Positions 8,656 to 18,411 of a stretch of DNA of 64,000 bases are shown piece by piece. The stretch's first letter is position 1. Every line of letters starts with the position of its first letter. Source of the DNA: Hydrocarboniphaga sp. (GTDB taxonomy: Bacteria > Pseudomonadota > Gammaproteobacteria > Nevskiales > Nevskiaceae). Both the position numbers and the translations under genes were made by a program. The stretch spans positions 1 to 64,000 of the forward strand of contig NZ_JAQGNT010000097.1 in the NCBI RefSeq assembly GCF_028291725.1, written 5' to 3'. Under the pieces are notes generated by a model that ran no database searches, had not been told where the DNA came from, and saw only the letters and a list, made by a program, of their open reading frames with translations.

Positions 8656-9832
8656 CCCTGTGGTCCCGGATCGCAGCGGCGATCAGCGTGAGAATAAAGA
8701 AAACCAGGTGCAGCAAGAAAAACGCGGTGACGATCGAATAGAGCCGCGCCGGCACTAGGGCCTCGTCGGGCAAGCTGGCTTTGGAGACCTGGACCAGATG
8801 CTTGGCATTATGTGAGGCCGCCAGGCGGGAGGCCTCCAGTGCGCGCAATCCGACTTGGTAGGAATCGCTCGCCACGGTCACTGCGGTCTGTGCGGCCTGA
8901 TAGTCGAGATACAGGTCGCTGAGGCCCTTATCGTCACCGCCGACCTGTTTTGCGCGTTCGGACACGATTTGCTTCTCGAGTGCGGCGATCGCCGTGCGCT
9001 GCGAAACGATCTCCGCCGCGGTCTCGTTGATGTAGCCCAGAGAGGCGCTGAGCTGGGCGCGACGCCCGGCCAGTTGCGCCTGAAGACTCGCGATGATGCC
9101 GGACAGCGTCGCGCTCTCCGTCTCCGGGCTCAGCAGCTCGTTCTTCTTCTGCAATTCGATCAGCTGGGCGGTGGCCGTGTGTAGCCGCGCGTTGGATTTC
9201 TCGAGCTCGTGCTCGACGAAGGTCATCTGCTCGCGCGCGATCTTCTGACTGATCTGGTTGACGAAGTGGTCGGCCTCTTTGACGATCCGCTCCGCCATCG
9301 CCTGGGCGAACTCACGCGAATACGCCTCGACAGTCAGATGGATGATGTAGGAACTCCCATCGACTCGGACCTGCACGCGCTTGTTGTAGAACTTCAGGAA
9401 GGCTTCGCGAGACGCGTCGGAATCGAGTCTGGAAATGGGATCTTTGCTGGCATCGGAATAGTGCTGCCTGAGTTTGAGCTCGTCGTCCAGCAGCAACAGC
9501 AGCGTCAGTGACTGAATGTATTCCTGGATCAGCAGGGCATCGGCGACGGCACCGGAGGAAGCGGAAAACAGGCCGAGGTCCAGTGTGGCCGAGCCCAGGG
9601 ACGCATCGCTCTGGACCACGATTTCGGCTTCGCTGATGTAGCCCGGCGAGCGGATCAGACCGATATACGTCGAGTACAGGATCAGCGGGACGACCATGCT
9701 GCCGATGTAAAGCCAGGAGATCAGGAACGACGCCTTGCGCGCGCCCTGACTATCCGCAGGCTGCGCCAATCCGAAACGTTCAAGTCCGGCATTCAGCGCG
9801 GCCGAAACGCGCCCGAGCACTTGCCCGTTCAC
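8648..9832 (-). CDS. Capsule export inner-membrane adaptor, KpsE/BexC/CtrB-like
   Basis: Encodes 394 residues. It has an N-terminal transmembrane segment (about 35-60, FLISWLYIGSMVVPLILYST), a periplasmic domain, long heptad-like helices (about 190-330, with EKSNARLHTATAQLIELQKKNE) and a second transmembrane helix at the C-terminus (IVTAFFLLHLVFFILTLIAA). This is the polysaccharide co-polymerase/adaptor layout that links the ABC transporter to the outer-membrane channel. It overlaps kpsT by ATGA and the channel gene by 8 nt. Confidence 0.9.
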   Translation of the reverse strand: MNGQVLGRVSAALNAGLERFGLAQPADSQGARKASFLISWLYIGSMVVPLILYSTYIGLIRSPGYISEAEIVVQSDASLGSATLDLGLFSASSGAVADALLIQEYIQSLTLLLLLDDELKLRQHYSDASKDPISRLDSDASREAFLKFYNKRVQVRVDGSSYIIHLTVEAYSREFAQAMAERIVKEADHFVNQISQKIAREQMTFVEHELEKSNARLHTATAQLIELQKKNELLSPETESATLSGIIASLQAQLAGRRAQLSASLGYINETAAEIVSQRTAIAALEKQIVSERAKQVGGDDKGLSDLYLDYQAAQTAVTVASDSYQVGLRALEASRLAASHNAKHLVQVSKASLPDEALVPARLYSIVTAFFLLHLVFFILTLIAAAIRDHRDA

Positions 9833-10533
9833 TTTTTCTTTTCCCCCACCAATGGCACATCCACTCCCTCTTCCTCGGCATACAGCTTCAGCGCATCGCG
9901 GATATCGTCAAACCAGAGCGCCTCACCCTTGCGTACGTAAATCCCGGAGTCACATTCTTCCTGGAGGGAACGCAGATTATGACTGATCATGATGACAGCC
10001 GCCTTCCCCCGCTTGGCCCTGAACGTACGTGAGGCCTTGCTGCGGAATACCTGGTCACCGGCCGAACTCAGCTCGTCGATCAGGTAGTAGTCGTAGTCGA
10101 ACGCCATCGCGATGCCAAAGGTCAGGCGCGACCGCATGCCGCCCGAATAAAAACTCAGCGGCAGGTCGAAGAACTCGCCTATTTCGGCGAAACGCTCGAT
10201 CCATTCCAGCCGCAGGCGCATCGTGTAGTCGTCGTCGCCATGGATGCGGCACACGAACTTGGCATTCGCTCGCCCGGTGATGTTGCCGGCGGTGCCGGTG
10301 GACACGCCCAGCGGCGGCGATATGGTGCCTTCGTTGGTGATCGTGACGCGGCCGCGGTCGGGCTGATCGACGCCTCCGATCAAGCGCAGGAACGTGGTCT
10401 TGCCAGACCCGTTTCGGCCGACGATGCCGACACTGCGCTTATCCGGGATGGTCATGTGCAGATCGCGGAAAACGTAGTGCCGACGGAAGCCCAGCAGCGG
10501 ATAGGATTTGGTGATGCCGTCGACGACGATCAT
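9829..10533 (-). CDS. kpsT: Capsular polysaccharide ABC transporter ATPase, KpsT-like
   Basis: Encodes 234 residues. Walker A is GRNGSGKTT (about 40-48), the signature is YSGGMRSRL, Walker B is DYYLIDEL and the switch His is in ISHNLRSL. It lacks the C-terminal carbohydrate-binding domain found in Wzt ATPases of O-antigen exporters, so it is of the capsule KpsT type. It would power export with the KpsM-like permease encoded 9 nt upstream. The gene symbol follows family membership. Confidence 0.9.
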   Translation of the reverse strand: MIVVDGITKSYPLLGFRRHYVFRDLHMTIPDKRSVGIVGRNGSGKTTFLRLIGGVDQPDRGRVTITNEGTISPPLGVSTGTAGNITGRANAKFVCRIHGDDDYTMRLRLEWIERFAEIGEFFDLPLSFYSGGMRSRLTFGIAMAFDYDYYLIDELSSAGDQVFRSKASRTFRAKRGKAAVIMISHNLRSLQEECDSGIYVRKGEALWFDDIRDALKLYAEEEGVDVPLVGEKKK

Positions 10534-10542
10534 TCGGGGAAC

Positions 10543-12279
10543 CTAAAAGAGCCGATACCGATTTCGCCGATAGAACGCCAGCGAAATAAACAGCAGCAGG
10601 ATCACGCATTCGGCGGCGTAGTTGAGATCACCCCGAGCCGGATAGCTCTTCATGCAGGTAGCCCGGATCTGATCGATGATATGCAGCAGGGGATTCCACA
10701 GCAGATAAGGCTGCATCACCCTGGGCAGTGCATCGATCGAAAAAATCACGCCCGAGGTCAGGTACATCATGCGGACGAAAACCTGCTGTATCATTTTTGT
10801 CTGGCGGACAATGCTAGTCATCACATCGAAAAACAGCCCGATCGAGAACGCAAACCAGTAGAGCAGGAAAATGCAGTAGAGCAGCTCCAGCGGCTTGTCG
10901 ACGGTGTAGGGGAACCCAAGCCAGTTCGCGATGGCGAGCATCAGCGCAAAAACGACGCCATACATCATGAATTCGATGAAGCCTCGCACCAAGCCGACGT
11001 CGATCGGCTGAATCTGGCGAAAGTTGAACAGCCCGCTGCCCGCCATGATCCCGCTGCCCGACATGGCGTGAGTAAACATCTGGTACGGGATGACTCCCAG
11101 AGCAAAGAAAAACACGAAGTCTTCGCCGTAGATCGTGCCATTGAGGCGCCCCTTGATGCCTCGGATCAGTAGCGTCAGCACGACGACCTGAAACGCCGGC
11201 TCGACGAAACCCCACAGGTAACCACCGCGCTGGGTGCCGAAACGAGCGCGGATCTCGCGCATCAGGAACGCCCACAGCGAACTCTGGAAGACCTTGACGG
11301 GCGGCCGTGGCTTGATTCGCGGCAACTCGAGCAGCTCGATCGGCTCTTCTTCAGCGGTCTTGCTCGTCTCGCCGAGCAAGACCGCTGGCGGCGGCTGTTT
11401 GGTGCCGCCGGCGTCCGGGGATTGGACTTCCGCCGGACTGTTGATCAGCTCGCGACTGTCGCCGATGACGCGCGTATGAACCTTTTCGCCGATTTCCAGC
11501 TGGTTCTTGAACGAGAAGCCGAATCCGCAGGCTCCGCTCGGATGAAAACCGCGTGCCTTGATGTCGGGACGCATCTGGTCCGCGGTCACCACCTGGGTAC
11601 GCCTGCCCACCCGGATTTCGATATCGACCGGGGCGTCGACACCCTCGATGTAGGCCCAGCCGCCACCACCACGGGGAACGACGCGATCAATCGTGCCATT
11701 GGTCTTGAAGATGCCTAGCGGCAGATCCGGAAAGGCGCGATACAGCCGCTGCCAGCTGCGCGCACAGATCCGTCGTTTGACGTCCGCCTGCCCGACGAAG
11801 CCGGCGAGCGCGTCGATCATCGCATCGCTGCACTCAAGCACTTCCTCGGAGCCGATCAGCATTCTGGCGGCGCTGGCCGAAGCATCGTCCGCGAGCCAGG
11901 CGGGAAGCACATCGCTTCCGGCCCCGGCTTCGACGGCAACACCGGGAGCGTCGAGCACCAGCAGATAGCGCACGCCCTTCAGGCGCGGCAGCACATCGCT
12001 GAACGCCTCGCCCTTGACCGGAGCGCGCAGCTGCCAGCGCGGGCCCTGGTGATAGCGCTGGTCGATGATCGCCTGCTGCCCGCCGGCATCTCCCTCTGCC
12101 AGGGCAGAAGTCAGCGCAACATCGTTCCAGCCGGGAAATGCGACACCATGCGCAGGCCAGCCCAGCTCACGCAGCAGTGCCATCAGCACGGCGACCGCGT
12201 GCTCGTGTCGCCCCCATACGATGACCGTGGACCGATCATCCGGTGCCAGCGTCACTCCGGGAACGATCTGCCAGTTCAT
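10543..12279 (-). CDS. KpsM-like ABC-2 permease with large N-terminal soluble extension
   Basis: Encodes 578 residues, against about 260 for ordinary KpsM. Residues from about 320 to the end form the ABC-2 permease (MREIRARFGTQRGGYLWGF, then six hydrophobic segments and a basic end YRRNRYRLF). Residues 1-175 are soluble, without a confident family; VIVWGRHEHAVAVLMALLRELGWPAH and RYLLVLDAPG loosely resemble a degenerate P-loop or sulfotransferase-like fold. Residues about 180-290 contain GWAYIEG, VDIEIRVGRR, MRPDIKARG and ACGFGFSFKN, matching a module in two other proteins of the locus. The start overlaps the sulfotransferase stop by ATGA. The fusion is in one uninterrupted frame. Confidence 0.85.
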   Translation of the reverse strand: MNWQIVPGVTLAPDDRSTVIVWGRHEHAVAVLMALLRELGWPAHGVAFPGWNDVALTSALAEGDAGGQQAIIDQRYHQGPRWQLRAPVKGEAFSDVLPRLKGVRYLLVLDAPGVAVEAGAGSDVLPAWLADDASASAARMLIGSEEVLECSDAMIDALAGFVGQADVKRRICARSWQRLYRAFPDLPLGIFKTNGTIDRVVPRGGGGWAYIEGVDAPVDIEIRVGRRTQVVTADQMRPDIKARGFHPSGACGFGFSFKNQLEIGEKVHTRVIGDSRELINSPAEVQSPDAGGTKQPPPAVLLGETSKTAEEEPIELLELPRIKPRPPVKVFQSSLWAFLMREIRARFGTQRGGYLWGFVEPAFQVVVLTLLIRGIKGRLNGTIYGEDFVFFFALGVIPYQMFTHAMSGSGIMAGSGLFNFRQIQPIDVGLVRGFIEFMMYGVVFALMLAIANWLGFPYTVDKPLELLYCIFLLYWFAFSIGLFFDVMTSIVRQTKMIQQVFVRMMYLTSGVIFSIDALPRVMQPYLLWNPLLHIIDQIRATCMKSYPARGDLNYAAECVILLLFISLAFYRRNRYRLF

Positions 12280-13538
12280 GCCGTCCGCACGACCGGCTTG
12301 GCCTGGGGCGCGGACGCCGCAGCGGTACTTTTCGCAGCCTGCGCCTTCTTTCGCAAACGCTGCGCCGGCCCGTCGTTGCCATCGATAAAGACTTTCCGCG
12401 CGTAGCGATACAGCAGCTGATCGTAAATGACGAGCGGCTTCAGCGCGGCGCGAAGTTCCGGGTTGTCAGCATCGATGCCGTAACGTTCCGGATTGCGGTT
12501 TTCCTGGGGGACGTAACGTGGCAACGGCCAGTTCATTCTGCTTGCAATGCCCGCCAGGAAAGGCTCCATCTGCTCGGTAAGCCCCACGTGATCAAAGTGG
12601 ATCAGGGACTGTCGCGCCGACTGCAAATGACTTTGACGGACGCGCTCCGCGGACGCAACCGAACTCAGGTAGCGCACCTGCACGTTATCGACCAGGACGA
12701 TTTCTTCGGCGCCCAGCCCTGCGACCAATGCCTTGACCGCCTTGCGATCAGCAAAATCAGTCGCCGCGAGCTTGGCGGCGAACGCCCGTATCGCGGGCGA
12801 ATGCCCGGCTAGCCGTGATCGCTGTGAAGGCTCGGCCAGATGCCGGATGAAAGCCAGATGCGAAAGCACATGGTCTAGCGGATTCCGCAGCAGCGTCACT
12901 TTCAGATAGTCGTCGCAGTCGAGCCGGCTACTCAGCACTGGATAGGTGATGTGGCCGGAGATCACCGAACTCTTCGCCAGCTCTGCCCGGCCACCCTGGG
13001 TGCGCCAGCGGGGATCGACCTCGAGGTGAAACGCGCAGCGGGCAGCACCGACGCTTTCCGAAAGAAACCGGTTCACCGAGGTGCCCGCGGTCTTGGCGAT
13101 ATGCATGAACAGCAGCTTGGTCGGCTGGGCAGCCGGATCGCGCAGCACAAAGCTGAAGATCGGAACCCGGGCGCCTCCGGCGACCCATACCTCGACACGG
13201 TACCGGCCCGCTTCGTTCAGCGATAGGACGCCGCCGAAGCCGCCATTGCCGGCATGCCGGAGCTTGGGGTCAACCGCAGCGACCCCCTCACGAGCCTGGC
13301 CGACTTCCAGCTGCCCAAGATCGCGTCCATCGCGCTCGCGGACTACCCGGATGTCGGTCACCGACTTGTTGCGATCGATGATCCAGCCGCGCAATTCGAG
13401 GCTTTCCCCGGCCGGGATCAGGGTCCTCGGTGCTGGAGCGTCGAACCCGAATGACCAGCCTTGCGGCTTGGGCTCGGCGATGACCCGCGAGACCACCAGA
13501 TCGCCGGACGCGCGGACACGCCCCCAGCTACTCGCCAC
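12276..13538 (-). CDS. Sulfotransferase with N-terminal beta-sandwich-like module
   Basis: Encodes 420 residues from a GTG at 13538; a stop lies 13 nt upstream, so no longer start exists. Residues about 10-135 form an accessory module (LELRGWIIDRN, DIRVVRERDG, NGGFGGVLSL). The catalytic part begins at TKLLFMHIAKTAGTSVNRFL, the 5'-phosphosulfate-binding loop of the heparan/chondroitin sulfotransferase type; VTLLRNPLDHVLSHLAF supplies the 3'-phosphate site Arg/Ser. It should transfer sulfate from PAPS to a sugar hydroxyl in the cytoplasm before export. The acceptor is unknown. Confidence 0.8.
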   Translation of the reverse strand: MASSWGRVRASGDLVVSRVIAEPKPQGWSFGFDAPAPRTLIPAGESLELRGWIIDRNKSVTDIRVVRERDGRDLGQLEVGQAREGVAAVDPKLRHAGNGGFGGVLSLNEAGRYRVEVWVAGGARVPIFSFVLRDPAAQPTKLLFMHIAKTAGTSVNRFLSESVGAARCAFHLEVDPRWRTQGGRAELAKSSVISGHITYPVLSSRLDCDDYLKVTLLRNPLDHVLSHLAFIRHLAEPSQRSRLAGHSPAIRAFAAKLAATDFADRKAVKALVAGLGAEEIVLVDNVQVRYLSSVASAERVRQSHLQSARQSLIHFDHVGLTEQMEPFLAGIASRMNWPLPRYVPQENRNPERYGIDADNPELRAALKPLVIYDQLLYRYARKVFIDGNDGPAQRLRKKAQAAKSTAAASAPQAKPVVRTA

Positions 13539-13600
13539 GGCAGTACTCGGTCAGGCGGTCGATCGCACTGCGATGGCCGGTGTTCAAGCTCGTCATATAC

Positions 13601-15946
13601 CTATGCATACCGTTGATCGCCGCCAGGCCAGGGCCAATACGGCGCGGGCTCGGCAGACAACGAATAATCTGCCAGCTTCATCGAGAAGCCGGGATGGTAA
13701 AAAGGATCGTTCCACAACTGCGGGCCCCAGCGCTCGTGCATGTACGCGATCTCGCGTTCGAAGCGCTCACGCTTCTGAGGCGTGTCGTCCAGCCCGCGCG
13801 ACTTGGACTCATGGTGAATCAGGCAGGCATGCGGCGTCCATACAATGTGCCGGCCCGTCTCAGCCACGCGCAGGCAAAGATCGACGTCGTTGAACGCGAC
13901 CGGCAGATTTTGCGCGTCCAGTCCACCCAGGGCCTCGAACACCTCGCGCCGGACCAACAGGCAGGCAGCCGTGACGGCCGACACCCTCTGCGGCTGCCAC
14001 AGGCGGCCCATATAACCCGGACTTTCGGCCGCGGAGCCAAGATGGCCGTGGCCGGCGACACCGCCGGCACCGAGCACCACGCCGGCGTGCTGAACCGTTT
14101 GGTCCGGGTACAACAGCTTGGCGCCGACGACCGCGATACCGGGACGCAGGACCCAGGAGACCATCTCGGCGAGCCAGTCCGGATCGGTGATCTCGATGTC
14201 GTCGTTCAGCAGCAGCAACAATTCGCCGCTGGCCTGGCCGGCCGCCATGTTGTTGATCGCCGCATAGTTGAACGGCGCATCGAATGGCAGCACCCGCGTA
14301 TCGGGCATCTGCGCCTGCTCGTCGAACAGCCGCAAAGTCGCCGGATCGCGGCTCTGGTTGTCGACGATCAATACCTCGAAGTTGGGATACGCGGTCAGCT
14401 CGCGCAGCGAACGCAGACATTGCGACAGGTGATCAAAGCCGTCCCGGGTCGGGATGATGATCGATACGCGCGGCGGCGGATCGCCGAGCGGAAAGCGTAC
14501 CCGGTACATGTTCGGATAACGCCCGTCCTCGATCCTGGCCCCCGGCACGTCGTGCAGATGGTGGCTGAGCGCGCGGTAGCCGGCGGTCTGCGTATAGGTC
14601 TTGGCCGAGGCCGCGCGTGCGGTCGAGCCATGGATCGCACGCCAGTGATAGAGCACGACCGGAATGTGCCGGACTTGCTCGGGCCGGCAGCGCGCGGTGC
14701 AGCGCAGTATCAGGTCGTAGTCCTGGCTGCCGTCGGTGCCCGCCCTGAGCCGGCCGACGTCCTCGACCAGCCTGCGCCGGTAGATCGCCAGGTGCGCGAT
14801 GTAGTTGTTGGACAACAGCAGTTCGGGGTTCCAGTCCGGCTTCAGGTGCGGCATGAAGCGGCGGCCGCGCTCGTCGATCTTGTCCTCGTCGGTGTAGATC
14901 ACCTCGGGACGCGGGTCGCGGTTGATCTCGAGCGCCACGTAGTACAGCGCCAGCTCGGACAGCCGGTCGTCGTGATCCAGAAAACCGAGGTACTCGCCAG
15001 CGGCCAGGTCCAGAGCCGCATTGCTGGCCGCGACGATACCGCCGTTCTGCTCGCAGAACACGAGGCGAATCCGCGGGTCGCTCGCAGCCGCCGTGCTCAG
15101 CCAGTCGCGCACCCGCGGATCGGGCGAGGCATCGTCGGCGATGCACAGTTGCCAGTGTGGATAAAGCTGGGCCTGCACCGAGGCCACGGCCTGCTGCAGG
15201 AAGCGCAGCGGCGTGTTGTAGACCGGCATCACGATCGAGATCAGCGGCCGATCGGCGAGCCGCTGGATATGCGCGGCCACGGCACCGCGATGAGTGCTGC
15301 CGGCCGGCTCGGTGCGCCGAATCCAGGCGCGGTAGCGCAGGTTCTGCAGGCTAAGGCCCAGCCGCGGCAGCAGCCGGTTCAGCAGCGGCCGCAGCGGCCA
15401 GGCCAGACGGCGCAGGATCGCGAGCGACAGGCGCGACAACTGCTGATCCGCGGGCAGCCGCTTGACGCTCAGGCCTTCGATGCGGAAGCGTCCGGCGCGA
15501 GTGGTCGGGTCCAGCCGCAACTGCAGCGTGCGCAAAGGCAGCCGCAATTCCGCCGAGAAGCTGCGGCGATCCGGGCCATAGGTCATCGCGATGGAGCGCT
15601 GTTCGCGATAGCCGCGACCGCTGTCGACGTAGAGCCGAGGCAGGCCGCCGGCCGGCCCGGCGCTGCATTGCCCGGACAGCCTGACCCAGCCTTTCGGGCA
15701 GGCACGCAGGTTGGCGACCTCGAACTGCGGGTCACCACCAAGGGCCAGCCACTGGTCCGGTGCTTCGGGCTGCAGCTGAGCTGCGGCGCGCAAAACCACT
15801 GGCGTGGGGTCGCGGCTCTGACCGGCCCAGGGCCACAGCCAGTGCAGTTGCAGCAAGGTGTTCAGCAGCAGCCGCGACAGCCGGTACGCGCGGTTGCGGA
15901 TGCGCCGGAGCCTGCTGGGGGGCGACAGCGGGCCGGCGACGATCAT
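13601..15946 (-). CDS. Glycosyltransferase with two tandem GT2 modules
   Basis: Encodes 781 residues. Residues 1-205 are an N-terminal accessory region (with a beta-rich part FEVANLRACPKGWVRL and RIEGLSVKRLP). GT2 module A starts at about 225 (ISIVMPVYNTPLRFLQ, ADDASPDP, DHDDRLSE). Module B starts at about 495 (VSIIIPTRDGFDHL, IVDNQSRDPATL, LLNDDIEI, NDVDLCLRVAETGR). Both modules keep Asp-rich metal sites, so both may be active and could build a repeating disaccharide. It lies between rmlD and the sulfotransferase. Donors are not deducible. Confidence 0.88.
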   Translation of the reverse strand: MIVAGPLSPPSRLRRIRNRAYRLSRLLLNTLLQLHWLWPWAGQSRDPTPVVLRAAAQLQPEAPDQWLALGGDPQFEVANLRACPKGWVRLSGQCSAGPAGGLPRLYVDSGRGYREQRSIAMTYGPDRRSFSAELRLPLRTLQLRLDPTTRAGRFRIEGLSVKRLPADQQLSRLSLAILRRLAWPLRPLLNRLLPRLGLSLQNLRYRAWIRRTEPAGSTHRGAVAAHIQRLADRPLISIVMPVYNTPLRFLQQAVASVQAQLYPHWQLCIADDASPDPRVRDWLSTAAASDPRIRLVFCEQNGGIVAASNAALDLAAGEYLGFLDHDDRLSELALYYVALEINRDPRPEVIYTDEDKIDERGRRFMPHLKPDWNPELLLSNNYIAHLAIYRRRLVEDVGRLRAGTDGSQDYDLILRCTARCRPEQVRHIPVVLYHWRAIHGSTARAASAKTYTQTAGYRALSHHLHDVPGARIEDGRYPNMYRVRFPLGDPPPRVSIIIPTRDGFDHLSQCLRSLRELTAYPNFEVLIVDNQSRDPATLRLFDEQAQMPDTRVLPFDAPFNYAAINNMAAGQASGELLLLLNDDIEITDPDWLAEMVSWVLRPGIAVVGAKLLYPDQTVQHAGVVLGAGGVAGHGHLGSAAESPGYMGRLWQPQRVSAVTAACLLVRREVFEALGGLDAQNLPVAFNDVDLCLRVAETGRHIVWTPHACLIHHESKSRGLDDTPQKRERFEREIAYMHERWGPQLWNDPFYHPGFSMKLADYSLSAEPAPYWPWPGGDQRYA

Positions 15947-16063
15947 CGCGGGCCCGCGCTCACTGGTACACCTTATCGCCGAGACGACAGCGCAGGCGTC
16001 GCCGTGAGCAGACGCGCGCCTCCTGCAGCCCTTGCGCTTCGTGCAAGCACCGTGTCGGCGCGC

Positions 16064-16948
16064 TCATACCCGCAGCTCTTCGAGCGTCTCCTCGAGCCCC
16101 AGGCGCCAGTCGGGGCGCTGCAGGCCCAGCAGCGACTCGGCGCGGCTGCAATCCATCTCGGAATTGCCCGGCCGCGGCGAGCGCGTCGGGTAGTCGCGGG
16201 TGCTGATCGCCTGCACGGTCGGGACGCGGCGGATCAGTTGTTTTTCGAAGGCGCGCTGCAGGATGGTCTGCGCGAATTCGTGCCAGCTGGTCAGCGGCGC
16301 GCCGGCGTAGTGGTAAATGCCCCAGGGCAGGCGGCGCGGCGATTCATAGCGGGCGGCGAGATCGAGCGCGGCCTCGGCGATGTGTCCGGCATAGGTCGGC
16401 CCGCCGCGCTGATCGGCAACCACGCGCAGTTCGTCGCGCTCGGCACCCAGTCTCAGCATCGTCTTGACGAAATTGCCGCCGTGGCCGGCGAACACCCAGC
16501 TGACGCGCAGGATCAGGCTGTCCGCGCCCGACGCCAGCAGCGCGCGCTCGCCTTGGAGCTTGCTCGCGCCGTACACACCCAGCGGCGCGGTCGGATCGGT
16601 CTCAAGATAGGCGCCGGACTTGTCGCCGGCGTACACATAATCCGTGGAGAAATGGATCACCGGCACGCTGGCGGCCGCGCAGGCGCTGCCGAGCCAGCCG
16701 GGCGCCTCTCCATTGATGGTATGCGCCAGCACCGGCTCGTCTTCGGCGCGATCGACCGCGGTATAAGCGCCGGCATTGATCACCAGGTCCGGCGCATACT
16801 GCTGCACGGCGCGCTCGACGCTGGCGCGCTGAGTCAGCTCGAGCTGATCGCGCCCCGGCGCGACGACTTCGAACAACGGCCGGCGACCGGCGCGGCGGAT
16901 GATTTCGCGCCCGACCTGGCCGGTACCGCCGGTCAGCAGGATTTTCAT
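16064..16948 (-). CDS. rmlD: dTDP-4-dehydrorhamnose reductase
   Basis: Encodes 294 residues, typical for RmlD. It catalyses the NAD(P)H-dependent last step to dTDP-L-rhamnose. Motifs: MKILLTGGTGQVGREI, INAGAYTAVDRAEDE, HFSTDYVYAGD and YGASKLQGE (YxxxK). The ATG at 16948 is chosen because it begins the nucleotide-binding strand; the open frame extends far upstream inside rmlC. It overlaps the rmlC stop by ATGA. Confidence 0.95.
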   Translation of the reverse strand: MKILLTGGTGQVGREIIRRAGRRPLFEVVAPGRDQLELTQRASVERAVQQYAPDLVINAGAYTAVDRAEDEPVLAHTINGEAPGWLGSACAAASVPVIHFSTDYVYAGDKSGAYLETDPTAPLGVYGASKLQGERALLASGADSLILRVSWVFAGHGGNFVKTMLRLGAERDELRVVADQRGGPTYAGHIAEAALDLAARYESPRRLPWGIYHYAGAPLTSWHEFAQTILQRAFEKQLIRRVPTVQAISTRDYPTRSPRPGNSEMDCSRAESLLGLQRPDWRLGLEETLEELRV

Positions 16949-17508
16949 GGGGTGAACTGCGGCAAGCGCTCGGGCGCCTGGTACTTCAGCGACGGCAACA
17001 GGCCATCCTTGCCGGACACCAGCGGCGTGATGCCGGCCAGCGGCCAGCGGATCGCCAGCTCCGGGTCGTTCCAGGCGATACCGTTGTCCGAGGGTGCGTC
17101 GTAATACTGGGTGCACTTGTAGGCGAAGTCGGCTTCGGCGGAGAGCACGACGAAGCCATGCGCGAACTTGGGCGGGATGTACAGCATGCGGTGCGAGACA
17201 TCGTCCAGCTCGATGCCGAACCACTGGCCGAAAGTCGGCGATCCGGCGCGGATATCCACCGCCACGTCGTAGACGCGGCCGCGCGCGGCGCGCACCAGCT
17301 TGCCCTGGGGATTATGCAGCTGGTAGTGCAGGCCGCGCAGCACGCCCTGCCGGGATCGGGACTGGTTGTCCTGCACGAACGGCTGGTCGATGCCGGCGTC
17401 GCGCAGCCAGGATTCGCGGAACGTCTCGACGAAAAATCCGCGCGCGTCGCCGAACACCTGGGGCTCAAGCACGACGACACCGGGCAATGGGGTCTGGACA
17501 ATGTTCAT
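16945..17508 (-). CDS. rmlC: dTDP-4-dehydrorhamnose 3,5-epimerase
   Basis: Encodes 187 residues, the standard length. The cupin-type epimerase shows GDARGFFVETFRE, FVQDNQSRSRQGVLRGLHYQ (with the catalytic His in RGLHYQ), VAVDIRAGSPTFG, FAHGFVVLSAEADFAYKCT and GIAWNDPELAIRWPL. It acts between RmlB and RmlD in dTDP-L-rhamnose synthesis. It lies 6 nt downstream of rmlA and overlaps rmlD. Confidence 0.96.
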   Translation of the reverse strand: MNIVQTPLPGVVVLEPQVFGDARGFFVETFRESWLRDAGIDQPFVQDNQSRSRQGVLRGLHYQLHNPQGKLVRAARGRVYDVAVDIRAGSPTFGQWFGIELDDVSHRMLYIPPKFAHGFVVLSAEADFAYKCTQYYDAPSDNGIAWNDPELAIRWPLAGITPLVSGKDGLLPSLKYQAPERLPQFTP

Positions 17509-17514
17509 AGGCCG

Positions 17515-18411
17515 CTAGCCGGCGATTTCGCGCAGGTAGCGCCCGTAGCGCGTCTTGCCGAGCTGGTGCGCGGTCTCCAGCAGATCGTCACGGCTGATGT
17601 AGCCCATGTTGAAAGCCACTTCTTCGGGACAGCAGATCTGCTGTCCCTGGCGCTCCTGCACCACCTGGATAAAGTTGGACGCGTCCAGCAGGGCCTCCGG
17701 CGTGCCGGTATCCAGCCAGGCAAAGCCACGGCCCATGTGCTCGACGAACAGCTGCTCGCGCTCCAGATACACCTGGTTGATGTCGGTGATTTCGAGTTCG
17801 CCGCGCTTGGATGGCTTCAGGTTCTTGGCAATCTCGACGACCTGGGCATCGTAGAAATACAGGCCGGTGACGGCGAAATCCGAACGCGGCTGCTTGGGTT
17901 TTTCCTCCAGGCTGATCGCGCGGCCGCCTTCGCCGAACTCGACGACGCCATAACGCTCGGGGTCGCGCACGCGGTAGGCGAAAACCGAGGCGCCATGCTG
18001 GCGCTCGCAGGCGGTGGCCAGCAGGTCCGGCAATCCATGACCGAAGAACAGATTGTCGCCCAGCACCAGCGCTGACGGCCCGCCCTGAATGAAATCCTCG
18101 GCGATCCGGAAGGCCTGGCCGATGCCCTTGGGCTTGCGCTGGATCGCGTATTCGATGTTGACGCCGAACTGCTTGCCATTGCCGAGCAGGGTTTCGAACA
18201 GTGGCCGGTCGCGGGGCGTGCAGATCACCAAAATGTCGCGAATGCCGGCCAGCAGCAGCACGCATAGCGGGTAGTAGATCATCGGCTTGTCATAGACCGG
18301 CAGCAGCTGCTTGCTGGTGGCGATGGTCATCGGGTGCAGCCGCGTGCCGGTGCCGCCCGCCAGCAGGATTCCACGCCGGGCCGGCGAACCTGCCCCTTGG
18401 TTTGTCAGCAC
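17515..18411 (-). CDS. rmlA: Glucose-1-phosphate thymidylyltransferase
   Basis: Encodes 298 residues. It makes dTDP-glucose from dTTP and glucose-1-phosphate and is the first gene of the minus-strand operon. Motifs: [61 protein letters not shown] and [15 protein letters not shown]. The start is a GTG at 18411, preceded by GAGGAA at a suitable distance; an in-frame stop lies just upstream. Confidence 0.95.
   Translation of the reverse strand: MLTNQGAGSPARRGILLAGGTGTRLHPMTIATSKQLLPVYDKPMIYYPLCVLLLAGIRDILVICTPRDRPLFETLLGNGKQFGVNIEYAIQRKPKGIGQAFRIAEDFIQGGPSALVLGDNLFFGHGLPDLLATACERQHGASVFAYRVRDPERYGVVEFGEGGRAISLEEKPKQPRSDFAVTGLYFYDAQVVEIAKNLKPSKRGELEITDINQVYLEREQLFVEHMGRGFAWLDTGTPEALLDASNFIQVVQERQGQQICCPEEVAFNMGYISRDDLLETAHQLGKTRYGRYLREIAG

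Noticed and set aside
8648-12279. Wzm/Wzt-type O-antigen exporter
   Set aside because: The ATPase lacks the C-terminal carbohydrate-binding domain, and KpsE- and KpsD-like partners are present, so the capsule type fits better.
13580-17104. Very long open frame on the plus strand (about 1170 codons)
   Set aside because: It is antisense to rmlD, rmlC and the double-GT2 gene, whose proteins have clear motifs. Its translation is Arg/Gln/Ala-rich without family features, as expected for the shadow of GC-rich genes.
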